A DNA stretch of 64,000 nt from an uncultured Pseudohongiella sp. GTDB lineage: Bacteria; Pseudomonadota; Gammaproteobacteria; Pseudomonadales; Pseudohongiellaceae. Shown piece after piece: positions 48,824 through 57,254 of this stretch (within the stretch, counting starts at the first letter, position 1; each line of letters begins with the position of its first letter). A model generated the notes under the pieces. It made no database searches, was not told the origin of the DNA, and worked only from the letters and a program-made list of their open reading frames with translations. Location: the NCBI GenBank assembly GCA_951812965.1, contig OX638341.1:2400438-2464437 (forward strand), written 5' to 3'. The translations under genes were made by a program, and so were the position numbers.

Positions 48824-50140
48824 ATGGCCTACTTGCGGCTGGGCATACCCGATATGGCGCTGGGCAGATTTCAGGATTTTCTGTGGGGGCTGATTGCGCC
48901 GTTGCGCAACCGCGGTGGCGAACGGCTGTTGCTCGACGAAGCCCTGCAAACCCTGATGGGCTCGCGGGGGGAAGTTTCGACCGCGGTGGCGGCCAGGGAA
49001 GTGCTCGACAGTTACAATGAGGCTCCCGCCGAGGACAAGCTGGCCTTTTTTCGCAACCTGGAACAGAACTTCAACGCGGATTTCGAGACTGTCAGGGCCG
49101 CCTGGCGTGCCTATGAACACGACCCGTCGAGCACGAACCTGAGCAAGCTCTCCCGTGACGCGGAGCCACGCCGGTTTGCCTTGCTGCGCCGGCTGCACCA
49201 AACGCCGAATTCGACCCACGATCTCGTCGCCATGCGGGCCGACCTGCTACGCCTGGTCAAGCTGCATCCGGAACTGGAAGCGCTCGATGAGGATTTCGAA
49301 CAGGTGCTTTCGTCCTGGTTCAGCCGCGATTTTCTCATGTTGCGGGAAATCGACTGGTCGACTTCAGCGGCGATTCTCGAACGCATCATACGCTACGAAG
49401 CCGTGCATGAGATTCGCGACTGGGAAGACTTGCGCAGCCGGATCGAACCGGAAAACCGCTGCTGCTATGCCTTTTTCCACCCGTCCCTGACCGACGAGCC
49501 GCTAATCTTCGTCGAGGTGGCCCTCACCAACGAAATTCCGGGCGGCATCGGCGAGATTCTGAACAGCGAACCGACCGCGGCGCCGGCCAACGGTGATTTC
49601 ACCACCGCGGTTTTCTACAGCATCAGCAATTGCCAGCCGGGGCTGAAGCGGATTTCCTTCGGCAATTTCCTGATCAAGCAGGTCGTGCAGGAATTGCAGG
49701 CGGCACATCCGTCGATCGAGACATTCGTGACCCTTTCGCCTGTCCCCGGTTTCGGCAAATGGCTCGAGCGCGAGGAAGAAGAGTCCGACGAAGTACTGTA
49801 TGCGCTGAAAAGCGAGTTCGAGGAGAAAGTGCGGGACCCGGCGAGCGCCGGGAAACATGGGGAATTATTGCGCAAGCTGGCGTTCAATTTCCTGTTGCGT
49901 AAGCGGAAAGGCAATTTTCCGGTGGATTCGGTCGCCCGATTCCATCTCGGCAACGGCGCTTCGCTGTATCGGGTGAATGCCGACGCGAACTTGTCGGACA
50001 ACGGCTGGCGGCAGTCCCGCGGCGTAATGGTCAATTATCTTTATGATCAGAAACGGATCGAAGCCAATCACGAGCAGTACAGCAACGACGGGCGCATACT
50101 GTTCAGCGACCGGTTGAAACCGCTGCAAATCAAGAATTGA
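48824..50140 (+). CDS. Malonyl-CoA decarboxylase
   Basis: This enzyme converts malonyl-CoA to acetyl-CoA and CO2. The 438-residue protein has the N-terminal helical domain (LSKLSRDAEPRRFALLRRLHQTPNSTHDLVAMRADLL) and the C-terminal GNAT-like catalytic domain with CYAFFHPSLTDEPLIFVEVALT, FVTLSPVPGFGKWL (catalytic Ser) and ARFHLGNGASLYRVN (catalytic His374), then GVMVNYLYD. It stands alone as a single plus-strand gene. It could work with accA in malonyl-CoA balance or in malonate use. ATG 48854 is an alternative start. Confidence 0.93.
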   Translation: MAYLRLGIPDMALGRFQDFLWGLIAPLRNRGGERLLLDEALQTLMGSRGEVSTAVAAREVLDSYNEAPAEDKLAFFRNLEQNFNADFETVRAAWRAYEHDPSSTNLSKLSRDAEPRRFALLRRLHQTPNSTHDLVAMRADLLRLVKLHPELEALDEDFEQVLSSWFSRDFLMLREIDWSTSAAILERIIRYEAVHEIRDWEDLRSRIEPENRCCYAFFHPSLTDEPLIFVEVALTNEIPGGIGEILNSEPTAAPANGDFTTAVFYSISNCQPGLKRISFGNFLIKQVVQELQAAHPSIETFVTLSPVPGFGKWLEREEEESDEVLYALKSEFEEKVRDPASAGKHGELLRKLAFNFLLRKRKGNFPVDSVARFHLGNGASLYRVNADANLSDNGWRQSRGVMVNYLYDQKRIEANHEQYSNDGRILFSDRLKPLQIKN

Positions 50141-50155
50141 ATTCGACAGTCGCGC

Positions 50156-50383
50156 TCAGGAGTGCGAGGCCATGTGCTGGATCACGCCTGGTTTCCGGCT
50201 TTCCAGTTTGGATATGGTGTACTGGTAGCTTCTGGCGCTTGGATCGATGTCCATCGCTTCGTTTATAGCGGCTTCAAGGTCCGCCTTGGCGGCCTGACGG
50301 GTGAGATAGGGGCCGGAGATTTTCACTTGCAGGGAAGGATCGCTCGGCGCCGTAGCCACGATGTAGTAATTTTCTGCGTTCAC
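50156..50383 (-). CDS. Small hypothetical protein
   Basis: A 75-residue protein I do not recognise. It begins with GTG at 50383 (NAENYYIVATAPSDPSLQVKISGPYLTRQAAKADLEAAINEAMD) and shows a mixed beta-alpha pattern, with no signal peptide or membrane segment. The sequence looks protein-like and fills the gap between two plus-strand genes, but there is no clear ribosome-binding site. The gap 50384-50542 that follows holds no other visible feature. Confidence 0.55.
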   Translation of the reverse strand: MNAENYYIVATAPSDPSLQVKISGPYLTRQAAKADLEAAINEAMDIDPSARSYQYTISKLESRKPGVIQHMASHS

Positions 50384-50542
50384 GGATTTGTTACGGAAAA
50401 TGCAAAAGGACGCAAAGAGGCGGCTGATTTTCGAACTCCGGTATTATTTTAGCCTTCCATCGGCACGGACGGGCTGGATTTTATGCCAATCTCACAATAA
50501 GTTACAAATTTCGGGCAGTTTTCCGCCGCGAGTCTCCCTCTG

Positions 50543-51886
50543 GTGCCAATCAGCGTCATTATTCCCGTATTGAACGAAGAGGATCGGATCTTTTCCTGCC
50601 TGGAGCGGTTGCGGCCGATGCGATCCCGGGGACACGAAGTCATCGTCGTCGACGGCGGCAGCAAGGACGAAACGCGAACGATCGCGGCGGAACGTTGCAG
50701 CCTGCTCTTGCGCAGCCGGCCGGGCCGCGCCGTGCAGATGAATCTCGGAGCGCGTTTCGCCCGCGGCGACGTCCTGCTGTTCCTGCATGCCGACTGTGAA
50801 TTGCCCGAAAATGCGGAAGAGGCCATTGCGCAGGCGCTTGCCCGGGTCCGGTCCGGCGGGAAACCCGGCTGGGGCTGGTTCGATGTGCGGCTGAGCGGCC
50901 AGGCGCCGGTTTTCCGGCTGATTTCCGCGTTCATGAACTTGCGGGCTCGATTGAGCGCGGTCTGCACCGGCGATCAGGCCCTGTTCGTCGCCGCCGAACT
51001 TTTTCACGAAGCCCGCGGTTTCCCGTCCATCCCGCTGATGGAAGATATCGCCATCTGCAAGAGGTTGCGAAAACTCGCGCGCCCGCGGCCCCAGGCAATC
51101 CCGGTAAAGAGTTCATCACGGCGCTGGGAGACCGCCGGCGTAGCGCGGACAGTGCTGCAGATGTGGCGGTTGCGGCTGTTTTATTTCTTCGGCGTATCTC
51201 CCGAGCGGCTAGCAAGAATGTACTATCCGCGGCTGTTCGCCGGCGCCGTCCGCTACCGGTATCCCTCAGCGAGAATCCTGGTGTTCGCGCGGGAACCGAA
51301 GGCAGGAGCAGTGAAGACCCGGCTGGCGGCGCACATCGGCGACGAATCCGCCTTGCGCCTCTACCTGGCCATGTTGCGCCGCGTCGTCATGACCGTGGAA
51401 CAGGCCGCGCTGGCGGAATTTCATCTCTGGGCGGCGTCCAATTGCGAGCATGAAGAATTTCTCGCCTTGTGCAATGTCCAGGATATCCGGCTCCAGCAAG
51501 GCGACTGCCTCGGTTCGAGAATGCGGAACGCTTGCGCGATTGAACTGGCGGAAGCAGGCGTGGACAGCGTGCTGATCATCGGCTCGGACAGTCCAGGGCT
51601 GACGCCGGATTATCTCGACCGCGCGCTGTCGGCGCTCTCGGGCGGAACCGATGTAGTGCTCGGGCCGGCCCGGGACGGCGGTTACGTACTGATAGGCTTG
51701 CGCAAGGTCAGCGGGGAACTGTTTCGCGAAGTGGACTGGGGCGGATCCGAAGTGCTGGAGCAGACTGTCTCGCGAGTGCGCGAGGCGGGTTTGCGCCATC
51801 AATTACTGGAGCCGTCCTGGGACGTCGACGAGCCGGAGGATTTGCCATTGCTGGACGAACTCGCGCCGCCGCTGTCCTGGTCCTGA
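50543..51886 (+). CDS. Fused glycosyltransferase: GT2 (TIGR04283-like) + DUF2064 (TIGR04282-like)
   Basis: Two enzymes that are usually separate neighbouring genes are fused here in 447 residues. Residues 1-235 are a family 2 glycosyltransferase (ISVIIPVLNEEDRI, VIVVDGGSKDETRTIA, LLFLHADCELPENA, GDQALFVAAELFHEARGFPSIPLMEDIAICKRL). Residues 240-447 match the DUF2064/TIGR04282 nucleotidyltransferase-like glycosyltransferase (RILVFAREPKAGAVKTRLA, QQGDCLGSRM, VLIIGSDSPGLTPDYLDRAL, GPARDGGYVLIGLR). The start is GTG 50543. The substrate is unknown. The 3' 88 bases overlap an antisense FlgM-like gene. Confidence 0.88.
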   Translation: MPISVIIPVLNEEDRIFSCLERLRPMRSRGHEVIVVDGGSKDETRTIAAERCSLLLRSRPGRAVQMNLGARFARGDVLLFLHADCELPENAEEAIAQALARVRSGGKPGWGWFDVRLSGQAPVFRLISAFMNLRARLSAVCTGDQALFVAAELFHEARGFPSIPLMEDIAICKRLRKLARPRPQAIPVKSSSRRWETAGVARTVLQMWRLRLFYFFGVSPERLARMYYPRLFAGAVRYRYPSARILVFAREPKAGAVKTRLAAHIGDESALRLYLAMLRRVVMTVEQAALAEFHLWAASNCEHEEFLALCNVQDIRLQQGDCLGSRMRNACAIELAEAGVDSVLIIGSDSPGLTPDYLDRALSALSGGTDVVLGPARDGGYVLIGLRKVSGELFREVDWGGSEVLEQTVSRVREAGLRHQLLEPSWDVDEPEDLPLLDELAPPLSWS

Positions 51887-52134
51887 ATCCTGTTTTCCAA
51901 ATTCAGCAGCCGCCTCGCAACGCGGGACGCGTTGACGCGGTAGCGACCCGAGTCAACCTGCCGGTGCAACAGCACGGTTTTGCTGATGTTGATCTCCGGC
52001 TGTTGCCTGATGATGTCCAGCATCGCTTCGCGTTCCTCCTCGACGCACTTGTCGCCGTCACCACCGCGCTTGCCGGAGCCGGCGGGTTTGGCGAAGGGGA
52101 GCGTTTTGCCCGGTCTGCCTTGGTATTCGTTCAT
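51799..52134 (-). CDS. FlgM-like anti-sigma-28 factor
   Basis: A 111-residue protein whose segment 49-80 (NISKTVLLHRQVDSGRYRVNASRVARRLLNLE) fits the C-terminal FlgM domain that binds the flagellar sigma factor FliA. In particular it has the G-x-Y-x-V/I-N-x-x-x-V/I-A-x-x-L/I-L-x-x-E pattern. The N-terminus is basic and flexible, and residues 87-111 are Ser/Gly-rich. It begins at ATG 52134, about 300 bases from the divergent fleQ-like gene, which strengthens a flagellar role. The 3' end lies antisense to the glycosyltransferase gene, so the exact C-terminus may differ. Confidence 0.5.
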   Translation of the reverse strand: MNEYQGRPGKTLPFAKPAGSGKRGGDGDKCVEEEREAMLDIIRQQPEINISKTVLLHRQVDSGRYRVNASRVARRLLNLENRIQDQDSGGASSSSNGKSSGSSTSQDGSSN

Positions 52135-52300
52135 TGCATCGATCGTCTGGTCGGACGAGCCGAATGCCGCGGGCCGGCTTCGTATTTCACCCATCCGTGT
52201 TATGAAATTTCGGCAGGTGCGGCAGGAAGTTGATTAATACCATACGCATCGATTGCCGCACGGGAAAATGTGGTGTGACGGTCCAAATGAAGGTGAGATC

Positions 52301-52375
52301 GTAGGGACGAGGCATGCCTCGCCCGCGAAAGATCCGGAAATCCTGCAACACTCACGGGCGACGCATGCGTCGCCC
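52301..52375. repeat. Pair of REP-like palindromes (A then B) upstream of the fleQ-like gene
   Basis: A type A copy with one altered base (52301-52324, GTAGGGACGAGGCATGCCTC..) is followed by a spacer CGGAAATCCTGCAACAC, which also occurs in the 53901-54376 array, and a perfect type B copy (52356-52375). Just after it, 52382-52407 forms a hairpin with GCTGAAGC/GCTTCAGC arms. The gap 52135-52429 has no gene. Confidence 0.8.
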
Positions 52376-52429
52376 CTACAGGCTGAAGCCGCAAGGGCAG
52401 CTTCAGCTCGCCCGCACATCGTGTAAACT

Positions 52430-53878
52430 ATGCCCTCGTTCTGGAACATAATGGCCATGCCCGCCGGCAAATCCCCCATATTGCTGATCTGCGACGACGA
52501 ACCCGCCCGGCATGAGCTTGCAGTAAAACTCGGTTTTCTCGGTGAATCCGTCATCACTGCCGATGCAGGCAACTGGCGCCGGGGGGTGGCAAATGCCCAC
52601 GCGGTCGAGGCCGTTCTGCTCGGCAAGTACGACACCGGGGAAATGCGCCGCTTGACAGGCGAACTTGAATCGAACCTCCCTCTTGCGGCCATCGTGCTGT
52701 TGCAGGCCGGCGAAATCCCCGATTTCGCCGGCGACGGATTGCGCGCCCGCATGATCGCGGAGCCTGATGCTACGGCGCATTTCCGCGACTTGCTCGATGT
52801 CCTGCACAAGGCGCGCCTGTGCCACGAATACCTGGCCGGCGCGGCGGATGAAGACATTTCGCGCGGGCTGGCCGCGGTGCAGGGCCTGATCGGCGTCAGT
52901 CCGGCGATTCAGCGAATCCGGGAAGTCGTCGGACGGCTTGCGGACACGGAATTGAACGTCCTGATCACCGGTGACTCGGGCACCGGCAAGGAAGTCGTGG
53001 CGCGCAACCTGCACCGGATTTCAGGCCGCGAAGGCAAGCCTTTCGTGCCGGTGAACTGCGGCGCGATACCGGGAGAATTGCTGGAAAGCGAATTGTTCGG
53101 CCACGAACGCGGCGCCTTTACCGGCGCGGTCGCCACCACCGTCGGCCGGTTCGAGCGCGCTCACGGCGGCACCCTGTTTCTCGATGAGATCGGCGACATG
53201 CCGCTCAACATGCAGGTCAAGTTGTTGCGAGTGCTGGAAGAGGGCAGTTTCGAGAAAGTCGGCGGCACCCGATCGATCAAGGCCGACGTGCGGATTCTTA
53301 CCGCTACCCACAAGAACATCGAGGACATGATCGCCCTGGGCCAGTTCCGCGAAGATCTCTATTACCGGATCAACGTCTTCCCCATCGAGATGCCGCCCTT
53401 GCGCGACCGGGTGGAAGATATACCGCTGTTGCTGAACGAGTTGATGCGCAATATCGAAACCGGCGGCAAGGGTTCGGTGCGATTCAATTCCGCCGCCGTC
53501 TCGGCCTTGTGCAGCTATGCCTGGCCGGGCAACGTGCGGGAACTCGCCAACCTGGTCGAACGCATGGCGATCCTGCATCCTCACGGCATCGTCGGCGTCG
53601 AGCAATTGCCCGGCAAGATCCGCGCAAGCGCCGGTCAGCGCGATATTGCGCCGGAGCCGCAGGAAATCCCTCAGGAAAGCCCCATGCCCGCAACTTCTCC
53701 AGACATGCCGCCGGTCCACGGCATGGACCTGAAACAGTATCTGGCTAACCTGGAAAAGGATTTCATCGAACGCGCGCTCAAGGACAGCGGCGGCGTAGTC
53801 AAGCAGGCGGCGGAAAGACTGCAATTGCGCCGCACGACCCTGGTGGAGAAGATGCGCAGGCATGGCCTGAAACGCTAA
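52430..53878 (+). CDS. fleQ: FleQ-like sigma-54-dependent transcriptional activator
   Basis: FleQ drives sigma-54 flagellar promoters and in Pseudomonas also responds to cyclic-di-GMP. The 482-residue protein has an N-terminal FleQ domain (LLICDDEPARHELAVKLGFLGE), an AAA+ domain with Walker A GDSGTGKE (181-188), the sigma-54 contact GAFTGA (228-233), Walker B GGTLFLDEIGDM, REDLYYRINVFPIEMPPLRDRVEDI and WPGNVRELANLVERMAI. A Fis-type HTH ends the protein (GGVVKQAAERLQLRRTTLVEKMRRHGL). Similarity to Pseudomonas FleQ runs along its whole length. ATG 52451 or 52457 could be the true start. Confidence 0.9.
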   Translation: MPSFWNIMAMPAGKSPILLICDDEPARHELAVKLGFLGESVITADAGNWRRGVANAHAVEAVLLGKYDTGEMRRLTGELESNLPLAAIVLLQAGEIPDFAGDGLRARMIAEPDATAHFRDLLDVLHKARLCHEYLAGAADEDISRGLAAVQGLIGVSPAIQRIREVVGRLADTELNVLITGDSGTGKEVVARNLHRISGREGKPFVPVNCGAIPGELLESELFGHERGAFTGAVATTVGRFERAHGGTLFLDEIGDMPLNMQVKLLRVLEEGSFEKVGGTRSIKADVRILTATHKNIEDMIALGQFREDLYYRINVFPIEMPPLRDRVEDIPLLLNELMRNIETGGKGSVRFNSAAVSALCSYAWPGNVRELANLVERMAILHPHGIVGVEQLPGKIRASAGQRDIAPEPQEIPQESPMPATSPDMPPVHGMDLKQYLANLEKDFIERALKDSGGVVKQAAERLQLRRTTLVEKMRRHGLKR

Positions 53879-53900
53879 CCCCCAGTCTGCCGGGGCGCCC

Positions 53901-54376
53901 GTGAATGTTCCGGAAATCCTGCAATACCCGCGGGCGACGCATGCGTCGCCCCTACGCAAACGGACGAATGTTTCCGACCCTATAGGGGCGAGGCATGCCT
54001 CGCCCTCGCACGTTTCGAAAATCCTGCAACACCCGCAGACGACGCATGCGTCGCCCCTACGCAAACGGACGAATGTTTCCGACCCTGTAGGGGCGAGGCA
54101 TGCCTCGCCCTCGCACGTTTCGGAAATCCTGCAATACCCGCGGGCGACGCATGCGTTGCCCCAACGCAAACGGACGAATGTTTCCGACCCTGTAGGGGCG
54201 AGGCATGCCTCGCCCTCGCACGTTTCGAAAATCCAGCAACACCCGCGGGCGACGCATGCGTCGCCCCTACGCAAAACGGACGAATGTTTCCGACCCTGTA
54301 GGGGCGAGGCATGCCTCGCCCTCGCACGTTTCGAAAATCCAGCAACACCCGCGGACGACGCATGCGTCGCCCCTAC
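53901..54376. repeat. 105-bp-period tandem array of alternating REP-like palindromes
   Basis: Five type B palindromes (53932, 54037, 54142, 54247, 54353) alternate with four type A palindromes (53986, 54091, 54196, 54302). The period is 105, 105, 105 then 106 bases. Spacers CGCAAACGGACGAATGTTTC and TCGCACGTTTCG..ATCC(T/A)GCAA are nearly identical between units; one B copy has small changes (GCGTTGCCCCAAC). The last unit runs into purN and supplies its TAG stop. Because 105 is divisible by three, false open frames run through on both strands. The array fills the gap between the convergent fleQ-like and purN genes. Confidence 0.92.
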
Positions 54377-55035
54377 CGGACCCCGGGCGGAGCGGGAATC
54401 TCCATTCCGGTAGCCGGTAACTTCTTCTCGTCCAGATAGACGCCATCGGCCCGCAGTCGCAGACGGCCCGCGGCGTACCAGTCCGTCACCTGCGGATACA
54501 TCTCGTGCTCGAGCAGGTGCACCCGCTCCTTGAGGCTTTGTTCGGTGTCTTCCTCGCGTACCGCGATCCTGCTGCGGGCGACGATCGGCCCGCCGTCGAG
54601 ATCCTCGTTGACGAAATGAATGGACACGCCATGTTCACGCTCGCCCGCTTCGAGCACGCGCCGGTGGGTATGCATGCCGGTATATTTCGGCAGCAGCGAA
54701 GGGTGGATATTGAGAATCCGGCCGGCATGCTGTTCCACGAAGTCCGGGCCGAGAATGCGCATGAATCCCGCCAGCACGATAAGGTCTGGCGCGAAAGCGC
54801 CGATCGCCTCGATCAGGGCGCCGTCGAATGTCTCGCGATCCGGGAAGTCGCGATGTTCGATGATCGCGGCCGGTAAGCCGGCCTTCGCCGCGCGTTGCAG
54901 CCCAAAGGCCGCCGGGTTGTTGCTGACGACCCCGGCCACCCGATAGGCGTAGTGCTCCGATCGGTCGATGAGCGCTTGCAGATTCGAGCCATTGCCCGAT
55001 ATCAGCACGACGATTTTGCAGGAACTGGATGGCAT
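54373..55035 (-). CDS. purN: Phosphoribosylglycinamide formyltransferase
   Basis: PurN adds the formyl group from 10-formyl-THF in the third step of purine synthesis. The 220-residue protein has IVVLISGNGSNLQALID, VVSNNPAAFGLQRA, PDLIVLAGFMRILG, catalytic Asn and His in LNIHPSLLPKYTGMHTHRRVLEAG, HGVSIHFVNEDLDGGPIVARS and the MYPQ..WYAAGRL end. The TAG stop is formed by the CCTAC end of the last REP-like copy, so the final residues (IPAPPGVR) may have been altered by the insertion. It follows purM by 14 bases. Confidence 0.96.
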   Translation of the reverse strand: MPSSSCKIVVLISGNGSNLQALIDRSEHYAYRVAGVVSNNPAAFGLQRAAKAGLPAAIIEHRDFPDRETFDGALIEAIGAFAPDLIVLAGFMRILGPDFVEQHAGRILNIHPSLLPKYTGMHTHRRVLEAGEREHGVSIHFVNEDLDGGPIVARSRIAVREEDTEQSLKERVHLLEHEMYPQVTDWYAAGRLRLRADGVYLDEKKLPATGMEIPAPPGVR

Positions 55036-55049
55036 GGTTTCCCGGCCGA

Positions 55050-56105
55050 TCAGATTAGATCGACCACCGCCTCCTCCCCGTCGCCGGCCACCACTTCACC
55101 GACGGGCCAGGCGTTTTCGCCGGCTTCGCGCAACAATGCAAGCGCCGGCTCGAGCTCCTCGGCGGCGACGCAGACGATCATGCCGAGGCCGCAATTGAAA
55201 GTACGAAACATTTCCTCCGCGGATACGTTGCCGGCGGCCTCAAACCAATCGAACACGGCCGGCCGGCGCCAGCTTGCGGTATCGATCCGCGCGGCAAGCC
55301 CGACGGGCAGGACGCGCGGCAGATTTTCGCTAATGCCGCCACCGGTGATATGCGCCAGGCCGTGCACGGATATTTTAGCCTTCAGGGTGGCGATGGCCCG
55401 AACGTAGATGCGAGTGGGTTCGAGCAATACCTCGCCGAGCGAACGCCCGGAAAAGTCCTGCCCGAGATCGGCGCCCGAGATTTCAATAATTTTCCGGATC
55501 AGGGAATAGCCGTTGGAATGCGGTCCGGACGAGGCCAGGCCTATCAGGGCGTCACCCGCTGATACCCGCTCCGGAACGATGATTTCTTCCTTTTCGACAA
55601 CTCCGACCGCGAAACCGGCCAGATCGTAATCGCCCGCGCCATACATGCCGGGCATCTCCGCGGTTTCTCCGCCGATCAGCGCGCAGCCTGCCTGCCGGCA
55701 GCCTTCGCCGATCCCGCCGATGACGTCCGCGGCGACGTCAACATCCAGCGCGCCGGTGGCGTAGTAATCGAGAAAAAACAGCGGTTCCGCGCCGCAGACA
55801 ATGAGATCGTTGACGCACATGGCAACGAGATCGATGCCGACGCTGTCGTGCCTGCCGAGTTCCAGCGCGAGTTTCAGCTTGGTGCCCACGCCGTCGGTCG
55901 CCGATACCAGTACGGGATGGCGGTAACCGGCAGGAATCTCGCATAGTGCGCCGAAACCGCCGATGTCGGACAGCACTTCGGGCCGCATGGTGGAGCGCGC
56001 AACGGGACCGATGCGCCGCACAAGGGAATTGCCCAGGTCGATGTCGACCCCGGCGTCGCGATAGCTCAGGGATGCGCCGCCGGCCGGCGGCCCGTTCTCT
56101 TTCAT
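55050..56105 (-). CDS. purM: Phosphoribosylformylglycinamidine cyclo-ligase
   Basis: PurM closes the imidazole ring to give aminoimidazole ribotide in purine synthesis. The 351-residue protein has [136 protein letters not shown] and [10 protein letters not shown]. It is the first gene of purM-purN and divergent from the DUF2066 gene. Confidence 0.97.
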   Translation of the reverse strand: MKENGPPAGGASLSYRDAGVDIDLGNSLVRRIGPVARSTMRPEVLSDIGGFGALCEIPAGYRHPVLVSATDGVGTKLKLALELGRHDSVGIDLVAMCVNDLIVCGAEPLFFLDYYATGALDVDVAADVIGGIGEGCRQAGCALIGGETAEMPGMYGAGDYDLAGFAVGVVEKEEIIVPERVSAGDALIGLASSGPHSNGYSLIRKIIEISGADLGQDFSGRSLGEVLLEPTRIYVRAIATLKAKISVHGLAHITGGGISENLPRVLPVGLAARIDTASWRRPAVFDWFEAAGNVSAEEMFRTFNCGLGMIVCVAAEELEPALALLREAGENAWPVGEVVAGDGEEAVVDLI

Positions 56106-56163
56106 GGCTGGTATCGGCTGATTGGCAGCCGCTATGTTAGCGGAATTGCAGTATCATTTCCGC

Positions 56164-57252
56164 ATGATCGCGAGTCTTGCAAACAATCTGCTTCGCCTCC
56201 TCAGCATGGCTGTGCTGTCGGGAATTTTGCTGTCGGTTCCGGCGGCGCTCGCTCTGCCGGTGTCCGGTCTGTACCAGCAGCGCGTGGCGGTGGAAAACGA
56301 AAGTCTCGCCGAGCTCAATCGCGCCTACCAAGTCGCCTTCCGGCGCATGATTGTCAAGGTGACCGGCGACGAACGCTGGCTGGAGCAGGAGCGCATCCGC
56401 TCGGCAACGGGCGACGCCGGCGACTACGTTCAGGCCTTCGCCTACACGACCGAGGAAGCGGCCGGCCCGATCGCCGGTCAACGATTCGTCGAGGTGCAGT
56501 TCTCCGCGCCCCTGATCGATCAATTGCTCGCTTCGGAGAATATTCCGGTCTGGGGCAGTAACCGGCCCAGCGTGCTGATCTGGATGGCCTTGCAGGACGC
56601 GACCGGCCGGCGCAGCATGCTCAATTCCGAGAGCGGCGCCGAAATCATCGAATTCATGCGCCGCTTTGGCGAGGAACGCGGCCTGCCGATCATCTTTCCC
56701 CTGCTCGACATCGAAGACCGGCGTAATCTCCCCGCGGACGCGATCTGGACCCAGGACGAACTCGCCATCAAGGCGGCAAGCAACCGCTACGACCCTGACA
56801 GCATTCTGGCCGGCAGGCTGCTGTTTACCCCCACGGGCGAACTCGTGGGCCTGTGGCAGTTCCTCTTCATGGACGAAGCGCTGGTATTCGACGGCTTCGA
56901 TACAGACCTGGAATCCTACCTGGAACAGCCCCTGTCGCGCATAACCAGCCAGCTCTCCGGGTATTTCGCATTGGTACCCGGCGGGCAAAGCGAACAATCG
57001 GTGCGCCTGCGGGTCGATGGCATCCGCAACTTTTCCGATTACTCGGCGCTGGTCGATTACGTTCGCGGCATCGGCCTGGTACAGGCGGCGGATATCGTTT
57101 CGGTCGACGGCGAGCGGCTCGACCTGCAGCTCGACCTGCGGGGCAGTGCGGACCAGTTGTTCAATCTGATCGCGCTCGACCGCGATCTGCTACCGGTAAA
57201 CAGCGGCGACAACGCCGGCTCGTCCTTGCTGCATTATCGCTGGATGCGATAA
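56164..57252 (+). CDS. DUF2066 family exported protein
   Basis: A 362-residue protein with a signal peptide (MIASLANNLLRLLSMAVLSGILLSVPAALA) and a DUF2066 domain covering most of the chain: LYQQRVAVENESLAELNRAYQVAFRRMIVKVTGD, FVEVQFSAPLIDQLLASENIPVWGSNRPSVLIWMA, SRYDPDSIL-like ILAGRLLF and DLQLDLRGSADQLFNLI. The function of the family is unknown; it is consistently found between purM and hda in gammaproteobacteria, as here. ATG 56164 gives a normal signal peptide. Confidence 0.85.
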   Translation: MIASLANNLLRLLSMAVLSGILLSVPAALALPVSGLYQQRVAVENESLAELNRAYQVAFRRMIVKVTGDERWLEQERIRSATGDAGDYVQAFAYTTEEAAGPIAGQRFVEVQFSAPLIDQLLASENIPVWGSNRPSVLIWMALQDATGRRSMLNSESGAEIIEFMRRFGEERGLPIIFPLLDIEDRRNLPADAIWTQDELAIKAASNRYDPDSILAGRLLFTPTGELVGLWQFLFMDEALVFDGFDTDLESYLEQPLSRITSQLSGYFALVPGGQSEQSVRLRVDGIRNFSDYSALVDYVRGIGLVQAADIVSVDGERLDLQLDLRGSADQLFNLIALDRDLLPVNSGDNAGSSLLHYRWMR

Positions 57253-57254
57253 TC

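Noticed and set aside
53901..54376. CRISPR array
   Set aside because: Spacers are nearly identical to each other and the repeats are 20-bp perfect palindromes at about 50-bp intervals in two subtypes. No cas gene is nearby.
53901..54413. Open frames on both strands through the 105-bp array, including a long minus-strand frame reaching 53021
   Set aside because: They arise because the repeat period is a multiple of three. The translations are repeats of the palindrome (for example MRRPRVLLDF), and the minus frame runs antisense to the fleQ-like gene.
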